From a virus, in IMG/VR virus record IMGVR_UViG_3300042322_000140, positions 1 through 64,000 of that record: a stretch of 64,000 bases of DNA; one strand, 5' to 3'. The notes beneath the pieces are model-generated. The model was not told where the DNA came from, ran no database searches, and saw only the letters and a list, made by a program, of their open reading frames with translations. Positions 41,601 through 47,819 of the stretch are shown one piece after another. Both the position numbers and the translations under genes were made by a program. Positions within the stretch are counted from its first letter, which is position 1. Each line of letters opens with the position of its first letter.

Positions 41601-42880
41601 AACTTAGAGCTTAAGACTCCATTTTCATATAAGCTTTCAGGTGCCATGTGTGTTTGCCATTGTACAAACTCTCCTAATAAATTTATTACTGGCTGTAAGT
41701 TTATTTCTTTTTTTTGTGTAATTCCATATTGGAATAGTATATTATTAGAAGCTGTAAGTCCTTCTGCTTTTTCTATATTTAACTGATCTATTAATAGTTT
41801 ATCAAAACTTGTAGCTACTTTATTTTGTTCCGTAGTATAAACTACAGTATTATCATTAATTGTGTGTAGACCTTCTATAAAATACCTAGATGCTCCCTCT
41901 ATATCTGCTGTTTGTATTACAGCAACTTTGTAGTGAGAATAAGTCTTATCTAGGTCACTTACTTCTAGTCTTATGGCTAAATTTGTTCTACTTGCTAAGT
42001 CTTTTTGTTCTAGTATCCTATTGTTTTTATCAAATATTGATATTGGATTTGTTATAGAATAGTATGGTGATATTTCATTACCTGCTGCATCTGAATAAGC
42101 TATTAAAAACTCATATACTCCCATTTGTAACCTGCCTCCTAGTTCTATAGTAGCTGGTTCAATCTTAGGTATATTAAAAAGTTTAAATATTCTTAACTCG
42201 TTGTAATTGATACAAGGTGTAGTTACATTTACATCACAAGGTACATTTTGATCGTAGTATTTCCCATTATAAAGATCTGTGATATTTATGTGTCTTGGTG
42301 GATTATTATTATCTGAAAAATATATATTTTTACCACATTTTTCATTTTTGATAACTATCTTTTTTATTGGGTAGTTTATATCAAAGTTAAATCCTGATCC
42401 AGGAACAAAAGGCATACAAAGATTAGTGTTAACGTCTAAGTATCCATCTGCATCTGTCAGGAGTGTGGTGTATGTTTGTAGTGGTAATTGTGTTAGTGTC
42501 TCTAATGGCTCCGCAAGTTGATTTGCTTTGTTACAGTTATCACAGTCTACTAATATATCTGATACATCATTTGTATTTTGATTATCCTCTATAACGCCAA
42601 ATTCCCCTACATGTGTAGTGGGATTTACTAAGAAAAAGAATGTAGAGTTTGAGTCAATATCATTTTCAAACCCTATAACTTTAAACCCTAGTTTAAATTT
42701 AGAAGCTAGTATATTAGACTTTTCGTTTGTTAAATTTAAGCTATTACCAGATTCGTTTTCTACGTTTGCATTATATGCATGTGTATATTGAACGTCTGTT
42801 AATTGCGAAGGGTGGGTGTCTTTTTCCATACCCGTCTTAGCAAAACTTAAATTTACTTTCTTATTCTGTTGTTGTGCCAT
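35645..42880 (-). CDS. CrAss-like muzzle N-terminal part fused to Ig-like repeats and a lectin-like tip (2411 aa)
   Basis: Residues 1 to about 1800 look like a crAss-like muzzle (tail stabilisation) protein: DTHPSQLTDVQYTHAYNANV near the start, FKVIGFENDID, and late elements VSNEFGHFFADAKRGQV, MRNWFKEHLPFK, GLTMGWDSRYRRVFITKKDY. A hydrophobic stretch near 1160-1237 is unusual for a nozzle protein. After CCDPET...CPPGYTYN (about 1800-1827) come four 97-residue repeats (about 1835-2222) with NVLxNDTLNG and LTYxICExANPTNCDT elements, as in flavobacterial adhesins. The last ~185 residues resemble the DUF1566/C-type-lectin-like fold (GGYTDWYLPSADELYKVW, ending SRVRAIRNF). It probably forms the short tail nozzle with a receptor-binding extension. 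Gaps to neighbours are 11 bases. Confidence 0.65.
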   Translation of the reverse strand: MAQQQNKKVNLSFAKTGMEKDTHPSQLTDVQYTHAYNANVENESGNSLNLTNEKSNILASKFKLGFKVIGFENDIDSNSTFFFLVNPTTHVGEFGVIEDNQNTNDVSDILVDCDNCNKANQLAEPLETLTQLPLQTYTTLLTDADGYLDVNTNLCMPFVPGSGFNFDINYPIKKIVIKNEKCGKNIYFSDNNNPPRHINITDLYNGKYYDQNVPCDVNVTTPCINYNELRIFKLFNIPKIEPATIELGGRLQMGVYEFLIAYSDAAGNEISPYYSITNPISIFDKNNRILEQKDLASRTNLAIRLEVSDLDKTYSHYKVAVIQTADIEGASRYFIEGLHTINDNTVVYTTEQNKVATSFDKLLIDQLNIEKAEGLTASNNILFQYGITQKKEINLQPVINLLGEFVQWQTHMAPESLYENGVLSSKFLGYNRDEVVPLSIRFFLDGGYETALFPLISRFAIPGEKDLVVDESGNGINDDVDSIIKNIQSCNSVNRNQKWQFYNTAFSEPGSICEGVDIQTVPVTESLTKTCIVEGVYNVTQDMFSIDIEETEYVGLAQYIEEHKADCPVAFEGTDICTAINGNYTAVGCETDIFDGLECDVPTLETEVVVGDIVNEAATKIEKVFPSEYLRIKMPKTCTIYKTNSTTGTPQQDPTNPLGFTPGTLVQDTWNNQEVPVRLRDSDFENEDCNYPVAIATYANANDNYNAASFNNYYISSTVNNLYTSKIPHIGGISGNFTNKIHKGALWFKGEIGTKTRFLLDISKDKATPPQDTLGPVTQLRVSIFKSCSDTTAIYSKIITVADGMTFLLEKDSSIAPNGLKITDSLGVVAPIITNGWLTSKKYYVVVDCPIVSRTIDTDISFFNTNNALVYISMPTTSCYTVTQRDIEYSRVDVTWDSIRFDKKIIATATCTFQQPVVQSCNAVPYRKGEFAYWESEETYPDNPELYDSRDLVIPQNLIPIDIRTKFEDIFVDAVANGSYILNNNANFTCANIRHFKFPDNDLAPFMSNKQQSPFGSSLIFPLGITIDENLISAFLDIAVVNGLLTQSDRSKISGYEVFRGDISLDRGVVASGLLYDMRKYKEHTKTVYYSNYPFNSYQNDLLNLEEDQSTENGVTFGVSNRNYTFHSPETDYYRQGLPSELSIQGYMFGNSRGHFDEVQGHPKWVILSPAARSLANFLATIEVAGEILIKVAEITSNAQVWFMGGFVVGTSIGLPAFISAGIVAIFGTAEALIYKHAEYRYQWLKIFRDFGSPQNFAYYYYADGYYNYMLDPGLNGNKLRGLHIAKYLNDGRLVTTNEVTGERLNVNNIDRERSVLLSFGDMPITYPTASINNYRIYDKGADASITYQSASGFGGAGRSPEIVRNIASPYVAIKNYLPTQYGTISSIKWLSTGYVGNLRNATSGCLPIFGGDTYISRHTLKRKMPLFLVTAMKQADLTPYNYFFYSNIGRNPQFYCSYEQNKDFSNAGSNFPDIDSDYIFDNLASSGNYITSPSKFYLYYYGITNFLSETRINTNYRYAGKESNRKFYPLVGDLGDWTQEEKVSIREPNVFLYNSEYSKQISLTRRRTLTDTYERSFNECTQDMPNGIIASLPDSTENSLYDPWLIYRPLDIFEFPSNYGKLKDIIDIEGQAILARFANTSVLYNKVDSKVDDGSSPVMSLLGGNSFFQRRSTSFHNTRLGYGGTQNSTFVSNEFGHFFADAKRGQVLMVPSNGEGMIEISAMAGDKASGMRNWFKEHLPFKMLNYLPNVDIDNPYNGLGLTMGWDSRYRRVFITKKDYIPKNPCIEYIEGQGFVYNVTKCCDPETTTNCPPGYTYNIETSMCDKLVRVPANCPLPEIIATNDTGTPVVSISGGTSVANVLVNDTLEGLPVVSTQVNTTIVSSTNPGVTLVGNSVVVAPGTPSGLYTLTYRICEIANPTNCDTANVNILVNNAVILANDDIGTPLTSISGGTAFANVLINDTLNGVAISSGQVTTSFVSSTNPGVTLVGNSVVVAPGTLPGSYILTYRICEVANPSNCDIGTVSVLVNSVPIVANDNTGVPLTVAAGGTSVPNVLVNDTLNGLPVTGAQVTTSFVSSTNPGVTLVGNSVLVAAGTPPGSYTLTYGICEIANPTNCDTAVATAVVNSAPIVANDETGINITDAIGGTTFTNVLTNDTLNGAAVIPANVTVSFVSSTDTGITLSGNDVVVSVGVPIGAHSLTYQVCENLNLTNCDTATVSFQVLAEVCTLAIGDSHQGGIIFHLDSSGCHGLVVTEFDLPTIGVPGLTAGLGMTTFSPTVPLPSPLPTTFGSGLANTNLLFSTFGYTTSTTSTDYAAQLCVDYTGGGYTDWYLPSADELYKVWQNMAVIGNFATDGDTRRSHYWTSSRVPSSTLAYNIQFYNYNTTPAGSLRPQQPNGQGGNGSRVRAIRNF
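36200..37365 (-). repeat. Four tandem 291-bp coding repeats (97 aa each) in the muzzle/adhesin gene
   Basis: Four consecutive in-frame units of 291 bp. Equivalent DNA segments beginning ACATTTG lie near 37301, 37010, 36719 and 36428, spaced by 291. Each unit encodes the pattern ANDxxGxP...GGT...NVLxNDTLNG...SFVSSTNPGVTLVGN...LTYxICE...NCDT. The first three are closely similar; the fourth, nearest the C-terminus, is more diverged. Confidence 0.85.
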
Positions 42881-42891
42881 TATGGTTTTTC

Positions 42892-43755
42892 TTATAAGTT
42901 AGGAAACATTCTTTCGAATCTGTTTGTCTCTTGGATCATTTTCATCTTTAGCTTATCCTGCCAGTTTCTCCCAAGACCTTCGAATTTAACCTGCGTCATT
43001 GCAAGCCCAAAGTATTCTCTTTCTTGTTGTTTTATATAAGTTAGTTTATTTATTAGATTAACATCATCGTCATTCATCCATAAACCCTCTAATATTTTTC
43101 TCTTTACAAAGTACATCAAGTACTCTTGTAAACTTACTACATCCGGTATATAAAGGTCCCCAGTTTCGTCTGATGGGATTGCGTTATACTGCATGTATAT
43201 GTGGCCCTTCTTAAAGTTAGCTTGTATCTTATTGCCAAGGATGTTTATTTCATGCTCTGCAGAGTTTGTAAGCTGCTTTTGTAGGTTCTTGCAACCTGGA
43301 CTGCAATATTCTTTTTTTATGCCCTTAGTAAGCTTTAAAATAATTGGGTTTGTATATCTAAAGTTTATAACAGTATTGTTATAGTACTTTTTCTCAATGA
43401 TTTCTTTATAGCTTGTCTTTGTATGTGAATTAGATTGATTATCCCAAGTATAGGTATTCTCTATCTTTTGTGTGTAGTATTGTGAATCTTGTACGTCTTG
43501 TCTTGTACCTTTTTCAAACTCGTGGCTATCTTCTGTACATTTTACAGCTAAGTGTAAACTCCAAAAATCTTCTGGTAAATCAACTTGGCCATTCTCTACT
43601 TCTAATACTTTTTCTGTAAGTGTAGTAATGTTAGCACCAAATCTTTTTAGTTCACTTTTTATCCATAGATTAACTGACCTATAATCTATAAGTCCAGCTT
43701 CATCATATTGTCTTAGGTCTGAAAGTATTTCTGCTATTAGCTGCTTTCTAGTCAT
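42892..43755 (-). CDS. crAss-like tail stabilisation/ring protein (287 aa)
   Basis: The N-terminal half (LIAEILSDLRQYDEAGLIDY, then LWIKSELKRFGANI and GQVDLPEDFWSL) matches my memory of the P22 gp4-like or ring-type protein that precedes the muzzle gene in crAss-like phages. A CSPGCKNL motif lies mid-protein, and the C-terminal third (VSLQEYLMYFVKRKILEGLW, then EREYFGLA) is helical, suited to packing in a ring below the portal. The gene lies 11 bases upstream of the muzzle gene and 9 bases after the 180-residue gene in one operon from the 45000 promoter. It likely joins portal and tail nozzle. Family recognition is by sequence pattern only. Confidence 0.65.
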   Translation of the reverse strand: MTRKQLIAEILSDLRQYDEAGLIDYRSVNLWIKSELKRFGANITTLTEKVLEVENGQVDLPEDFWSLHLAVKCTEDSHEFEKGTRQDVQDSQYYTQKIENTYTWDNQSNSHTKTSYKEIIEKKYYNNTVINFRYTNPIILKLTKGIKKEYCSPGCKNLQKQLTNSAEHEINILGNKIQANFKKGHIYMQYNAIPSDETGDLYIPDVVSLQEYLMYFVKRKILEGLWMNDDDVNLINKLTYIKQQEREYFGLAMTQVKFEGLGRNWQDKLKMKMIQETNRFERMFPNL

Positions 43756-43764
43756 AGTTTTTTA

Positions 43765-44307
43765 TTATAAGTCATTACCTTTTTTCCTTGCTTTTCCAAA
43801 AAATAATGATGCGTTAAATGTATATTTTTTACCTGCTTTCAAACTGTCACATAATGCTTTTTTTACCTTTCTTGAAAAGCTGTAATCAAATACCCATGTC
43901 TTGAATATGTTATCTGATTCTATAGGAACAAAAGCTATGTTGTATATTTTATTGTCTGTTCTAGGGTTAAGTTTTATCGAACCATCTTTTGGGTTATGTG
44001 AACTTCTATTGTCCATCTCTTGTATTATTCCGAAATAACCAAGGCCGTCTACAAATACCCCTCCTGATGTCGATGTTATTTTTTCTCCTACTATCTCATA
44101 GAACTTAGATATTATTTTGCCATGCTCTATGTAGTTTTGAACGTCTTCTAAGTTTGCTAATTTAGAGTTGTCTCTATAATACTGATAAGCTTTATAGTCT
44201 CTTAACGAAAAGCTGCCTCCAAGATCCCCTATAGATTTTTTTCTTCCTCTGTTTCTAAAAATGTACTTGAAGGCTTCCTTAGTAAATGGTTTACTAGGTT
44301 TCCTCAT
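43765..44307 (-). CDS. Probable crAss-like connector-region protein (180 aa)
   Basis: The protein is basic at both ends (MRKPSKPFTKEAFKYIFRNRGRK with many Lys/Arg; C-terminus FFGKARKKGNDL) with a central segment EHGKIISKFYEIVGEKITSTSGGVFVDGLGYFG and a beta-rich second half. No enzyme motif or membrane segment is present. It is encoded between two proteins of recognised crAss-like tail-ring type, with gaps of 2 and 9 bases, so a structural role at the head-tail junction is likely. The TKEAFKYIFRNRG start is shared, as far as I recall, with uncharacterised crAss-like structural proteins. The exact position in the virion cannot be given. Confidence 0.55.
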   Translation of the reverse strand: MRKPSKPFTKEAFKYIFRNRGRKKSIGDLGGSFSLRDYKAYQYYRDNSKLANLEDVQNYIEHGKIISKFYEIVGEKITSTSGGVFVDGLGYFGIIQEMDNRSSHNPKDGSIKLNPRTDNKIYNIAFVPIESDNIFKTWVFDYSFSRKVKKALCDSLKAGKKYTFNASLFFGKARKKGNDL

Positions 44308-44309
44308 AT

Positions 44310-44978
44310 CTATTTCTCGTTATTGTTTAGATTAGGGTTTTCGTCAGCCGGTACCTGTTTTTTCATAGCTACCTCTTTTACTGTCTCTGCTATTATCAGC
44401 TCTTCTAGTTTATCTGGTACTATAAATTCATAGTCCCATAGGCTTTTACATCCTGGTGTACTACAAGCAGAAACATTATCAATATCATCTAAATCTAATG
44501 TTAAAAGATATAAGTTTACTATTTCTATCTCTGTGTCGATTAGGTATAAGTACCCATCCTTTACATAATAGTTTATATAGTCTGTTCCTGATACTCTATT
44601 TTTATCCCTTCTGTATTGTGAAGGTGTAGTTGGCTTAAACTCTTTTTCTTCATCTACAGTAGTCACTTCTTTTAGTGTGCTACCATATCTGCTATAAATA
44701 AGTTTAGGCAGTTTCTTTTTTGATTTCATTATAGAATTGCATTTTCTAAATTCTATAATATCACATTTTACAGCTTCAATTCTTTCTAATTCGAAACAAT
44801 CTAGCGTTTTATAAATGTTATCTTCTCTAAATAAGCTTCTATCATTAAGTTTTTGAGATATGTAAAACATAGATTTTTGTTTACCTACATGTAGGATATA
44901 TCTACGTGAAATCCTATCATCCTTAGATAATGCGTTTAGCCCATTTATTACTCTTGATGTAAATTCTGAATTAGTCAC
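44310..44978 (-). CDS. crAss-like ring protein with GTG start (222 aa)
   Basis: The sequence SRVINGLNALSKDDRISRRYIL, DRSLFREDNIYKTLDCFEL, CDIIEFRKCNSIMKSKKKLP and SQYRRDKNRVSG follows a crAss-like structural protein that sits two genes before the muzzle and resembles ring proteins. A CSTPGCKSLWDYEFIVPDKL element lies near the C-terminus. The only upstream ATG (45095) lies inside two terminators and would add 39 residues of hydrophobic, unlikely sequence, so I place the start at GTG 44978. That codon lies exactly 20 bases beyond the -7 box of the promoter at 44998, matching three other late genes. Initiator GTG would be read as Met (MTNSEF). Confidence 0.65.
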   Translation of the reverse strand: MTNSEFTSRVINGLNALSKDDRISRRYILHVGKQKSMFYISQKLNDRSLFREDNIYKTLDCFELERIEAVKCDIIEFRKCNSIMKSKKKLPKLIYSRYGSTLKEVTTVDEEKEFKPTTPSQYRRDKNRVSGTDYINYYVKDGYLYLIDTEIEIVNLYLLTLDLDDIDNVSACSTPGCKSLWDYEFIVPDKLEELIIAETVKEVAMKKQVPADENPNLNNNEK

Positions 44979-44997
44979 TTTTGTACGGTTTAAGTTT

Positions 44998-45030
44998 ACA
45001 AAATTAGTAAAAATTTTTATGTTTACCAAA
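44998..45030 (-). promoter_or_regulatory. Late promoter for the ring/muzzle operon
   Basis: Minus strand: TTTG (45030-45027), 20 bases, TAATTTTGT (45006-44998). It lies directly after two tandem terminators and 20 bases before the proposed GTG start at 44978. The -7 and -33 regions are themselves similar (ACTAATTTGGTAAAC and ACTAATTTTGTAAAC), making a 28-base-spaced direct repeat. Confidence 0.75.
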
Positions 45031-45042
45031 TTAGTTAAAAAA

Positions 45043-45065
45043 AAGAAAAGGGGCCGAAGCCCCTT
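45043..45065 (-). terminator. Terminator with UUCG tetraloop (second of two)
   Basis: Minus strand: AAGGGGC, loop TTCG, GCCCCTT (45065-45048), then TTC and a run of T (45044-45037). A perfect seven-base-pair stem with a stable tetraloop. Confidence 0.85.
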
Positions 45066-45077
45066 CTCACCCAACAG

Positions 45078-45104
45078 AAAAAAGAGGAAAACCAAAAACC
45101 TCTT
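45078..45104 (-). terminator. Terminator downstream of the fibre operon (first of two)
   Basis: Minus strand: AAGAGG (45104-45099), an 11-base loop, CCTCTT (45087-45082) followed by TTTT (45081-45078). It is 12 bases beyond the stop of the 92-residue gene and 17 bases before a second terminator. Confidence 0.75.
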
Positions 45105-45116
45105 ATCGTTAATATT

Positions 45117-45395
45117 TTATTTTGGTGAATCAAACAATGCAACTGATGCTGCTATGCCTGTCATGTCCCTTACTCCCCAGTAGTCTTTAAGCAAAACTAG
45201 TCTTAGATGTGAGACTTTTCTTTCAAAGTCATCTAATCTTGTTTGCGGTTGTCCTCCTTTTAATATTTCAGTGTACTCACTATCTAAGTGTGTCTTTAAG
45301 ACCAATAAGTTGTTATACTCATTGTCTACTTCTGGTTGTGTTTTTATTGGTATATTCATAACTACCCCGTCTATTATTACTTCTCTTGTTTCCAT
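45117..45395 (-). CDS. Small protein at the end of the fibre operon (92 aa)
   Basis: This is a short soluble protein with a beta-hairpin-like start (REVIIDGVVMNIPIKTQ) and a long central helix (EVDNEYNNLLVLKTHLDSEY) that could form a coiled coil; it ends GIAASVALFDSPK. No family is recognised. It is the last gene before the tandem terminators and follows the YadA-like fibre gene by two bases. Small helical proteins next to fibre genes can be fibre-assembly chaperones or fibre bases, but nothing here proves that. Gene reality is supported by length, tight spacing and lack of a competing frame. Confidence 0.6.
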   Translation of the reverse strand: METREVIIDGVVMNIPIKTQPEVDNEYNNLLVLKTHLDSEYTEILKGGQPQTRLDDFERKVSHLRLVLLKDYWGVRDMTGIAASVALFDSPK

Positions 45396-45397
45396 AT

Positions 45398-47419
45398 CTA
45401 TGCTAATAAGATTTTTACTGGTACTCCGTTAATTACTACATTCCATACTTTTGTGGAAGTGTTTGTTTCTGTTACTATTGCCCCTGCTGGGGATGCTGCT
45501 GAACCAACTACAAATTGATTACTTCCTGTTGCTCCTGCAAATGCTCCTAATACTACACAATCACTAAAATCTGTTGCTGATGCAAAGTGTCCTATTACTG
45601 TGTTTCTATCTCCAATAACGCTGGTCCACATTGCTCTACTTCCAATTGCTATATTTGCAAAGTTTGCTGCTCCTTGCCCAGCTGCCCCAAAGCCAATACC
45701 TATATTTTCAGAGCCGTTTGTTGTAGCTGCTAGTGCTGAGTCTCCAACTGCAACATTCCAGTTTCCGTCTGTTAATTGTGATATAGCTGACGATCCTATG
45801 GCTGTGTTTCCTGTTCCTATACCTACTGGCGGTGATCCAGGAAAACCATTTCCACCTCCCCACGCAGCTGCATTACCCATAGCTGTATTGAAGCTTGCGT
45901 CTACTCCAGCTAAAGCTAGGAAACCATTGCCTACTGATCCGTCTTTTGTTTGATATATTAGGGTACCATTACCTATTGCATGGTTTTGTGCCCCTATAGT
46001 ATTAAATTGAAGTGCTGCAAAACCAAGTGCCATATTTTCATGTCCGGTTGTTGTTAACTGTGCTGCTCTAAAACCAACTGCTACATTATGACCTTGTTGA
46101 CCAGAATTGTGAGAGAGTAGAGCTTGAAAACCAGCTGCTACATTTGTGTAGTTGTTTCCTCCACCTCTACCAACAGTCAGTAAGTTTACTTGTATATCTC
46201 CATTAACGTCTAAGATTTTAGCTGGTGTTGGTACACCTATTCCTACAAATCCTGCTGGAGTTATAAGAACTTTCTCAGAACCGTTTGTAAAAAATCTTAT
46301 TGGGTTAGCCCCGGCTTGGCTTATTATCAATCCATTTGTCTTTTCAGAACTAGAGTTTACCCAGCTTGTAGAAGGCCAAGATGCGTGTGTAGAAGGGTAA
46401 CTTCTTAAGTCAATACCTCCTTCACCAGTATTGCTAAATGCTCCTGTAAATGAGTAAGCTGCTGTACCTGTATTTGTATTTCTTGACACTATACCGTCTG
46501 CTGCATTTGTGTTTGCATCTACAACAAGTTTAGCAGTAGGGTTTATATTATTAATACCTACGTTTGTGCCGTTATCAAATATAGAAGAGTTCCCTAATGT
46601 ATGAATGCCTGTAAATTTAGATACATAGTTTACTGTACCTGTTGCTTCTGCTAAATTAGCTGATAATGTAATATCAATGTCACTAATTCCTTCAGTTACT
46701 GTTACTCTAGAGTCTGTAGATTTTATTTTTCTTAGTAGAAAGACTTCACTATTTCCTAAAAAAGCTGATGATTTATACACTGAAGCTCCAGTTCCATCAT
46801 TATTTATAGAGTACGTATACTGATTATTTTTTACAAATTGCTCTAACAATGTATCGTCTAGATCTAAAGAGATGTCTGATGCATTTTCAGATACTAATAA
46901 TTTAAGATCAGATGAGTTTATCTTTCTAAAGTTAAAAGTTACATTATTACCAACTGTAGTTGAATTTTTATATGAGCTAGACCCTGTACCAATATTAGCT
47001 GCAGCATATGTAATTTGATTAGCTTGTACAAATTGCCCTAGTACCGTAGTATTTATGCCTATTTCAACTTCTTTATTGTCTGTAGATAATCCTACAGTTA
47101 GTATTGTATTTGTAGGTGTTATAGATCTTATTTCTTTTCTTCCTATTCCATCAACTCCTTTATATACTCTGGTACCTGCTCCTACACTTATAAGACTAAA
47201 TGAATTTGCTAGTTGGGTTGATAAGTCACAAAGATATGTGTCAAGTTGAGAGAAAGCTTCTGTCATAAGAGTTCCTCCTAATATTTCTGTACATGGTAAG
47301 TCTTCACCAGTATACTGTATGCAATCTGTACTTAAGTCTTTTATAGGACAAGCACAGTCATTTGGTACACAACTAGAACAAACCGAACTAGTTGTTATTG
47401 TATTTCCGCAGTTACACAT
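45398..47419 (-). CDS. YadA-like fibre with N-terminal Cys module (673 aa)
   Basis: The first 45 residues are Cys-rich (MCNCGNTITTSSVCSSC, CACPIKD), then DLSTDCIQYTG and a short helix ending YLCDLSTQL, resembling the two small neighbours upstream. Residues of about 60-400 are beta-rich repeats (AGTRVYKG, GTGSSSYKNSTTVG). Residues of about 426-620 are left-handed beta-roll repeats of YadA head type (ENMALGFAALQ, NTAIGSSA, NWNVAVGDSALAAT, ENIGIGFGAAG), which form trimeric stalk-head adhesins. It ends NVVINGVPVKILLA without a membrane anchor, consistent with a virion fibre rather than an autotransporter. It likely binds the cell surface or decorates the capsid or tail. It has no chaperone domain of its own. 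Confidence 0.65.
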   Translation of the reverse strand: MCNCGNTITTSSVCSSCVPNDCACPIKDLSTDCIQYTGEDLPCTEILGGTLMTEAFSQLDTYLCDLSTQLANSFSLISVGAGTRVYKGVDGIGRKEIRSITPTNTILTVGLSTDNKEVEIGINTTVLGQFVQANQITYAAANIGTGSSSYKNSTTVGNNVTFNFRKINSSDLKLLVSENASDISLDLDDTLLEQFVKNNQYTYSINNDGTGASVYKSSAFLGNSEVFLLRKIKSTDSRVTVTEGISDIDITLSANLAEATGTVNYVSKFTGIHTLGNSSIFDNGTNVGINNINPTAKLVVDANTNAADGIVSRNTNTGTAAYSFTGAFSNTGEGGIDLRSYPSTHASWPSTSWVNSSSEKTNGLIISQAGANPIRFFTNGSEKVLITPAGFVGIGVPTPAKILDVNGDIQVNLLTVGRGGGNNYTNVAAGFQALLSHNSGQQGHNVAVGFRAAQLTTTGHENMALGFAALQFNTIGAQNHAIGNGTLIYQTKDGSVGNGFLALAGVDASFNTAMGNAAAWGGGNGFPGSPPVGIGTGNTAIGSSAISQLTDGNWNVAVGDSALAATTNGSENIGIGFGAAGQGAANFANIAIGSRAMWTSVIGDRNTVIGHFASATDFSDCVVLGAFAGATGSNQFVVGSAASPAGAIVTETNTSTKVWNVVINGVPVKILLA

Positions 47420-47448
47420 TTTTTATGTTTTTTTAGTTATTAATATTT

Positions 47449-47817
47449 TTATGGACAACAGTTTGTTTGGATGTCTACTACGTCTAATTGAAGTTGAGCT
47501 ACTATACCTTGTAAAGTTATAATATCTGTTTGTGCAGTTAGCATTGCATTTTGTAAGTCTAAGACTTGTCCTTGTAACGCTAGTATTTGAGCTGCTTGAA
47601 CTGCGTTCTCTTCTTCTAGTTGTGTTGTTCTAGTATTATTACTCTGTAGAGATAATACCATAGCTTGTATGACTGCTGTTAAATCTTCATTTGGGTCTAT
47701 AAACAAGTATGTAATAGCTTCTGGATAGAATATACAGTTTGTTGATGTATGTACTCCACCACAAGGATCTACTTGTTGGTTTAGTATCGGTATGTTTGTT
47801 TGGCTACATGTTCCCAT
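47449..47817 (-). CDS. Small Cys-capped coiled-coil protein (122 aa)
   Basis: The N-terminus has Cys at CSQTN, PCGGVH and NCIFYP; residues of about 55-115 form a long heptad-like coiled coil (TTQLEEENAVQAAQILALQGQ, then LQNAMLTAQTDIITLQGIV), and the chain ends in NCCP. This is the layout of a trimerising stalk closed by disulfides or metal. It lies between the 147-residue and 673-residue genes, both with similar N-terminal Cys elements. It probably connects or caps fibres. No enzyme motif or membrane segment is seen. Confidence 0.6.
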   Translation of the reverse strand: MGTCSQTNIPILNQQVDPCGGVHTSTNCIFYPEAITYLFIDPNEDLTAVIQAMVLSLQSNNTRTTQLEEENAVQAAQILALQGQVLDLQNAMLTAQTDIITLQGIVAQLQLDVVDIQTNCCP

Positions 47818-47819
47818 AA

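Noticed and set aside
44979-45095. N-terminal extension of the ring protein from ATG 45095
   Set aside because: It would run through two terminators and upstream of the promoter; GTG 44978 fits the fixed promoter-to-start distance.
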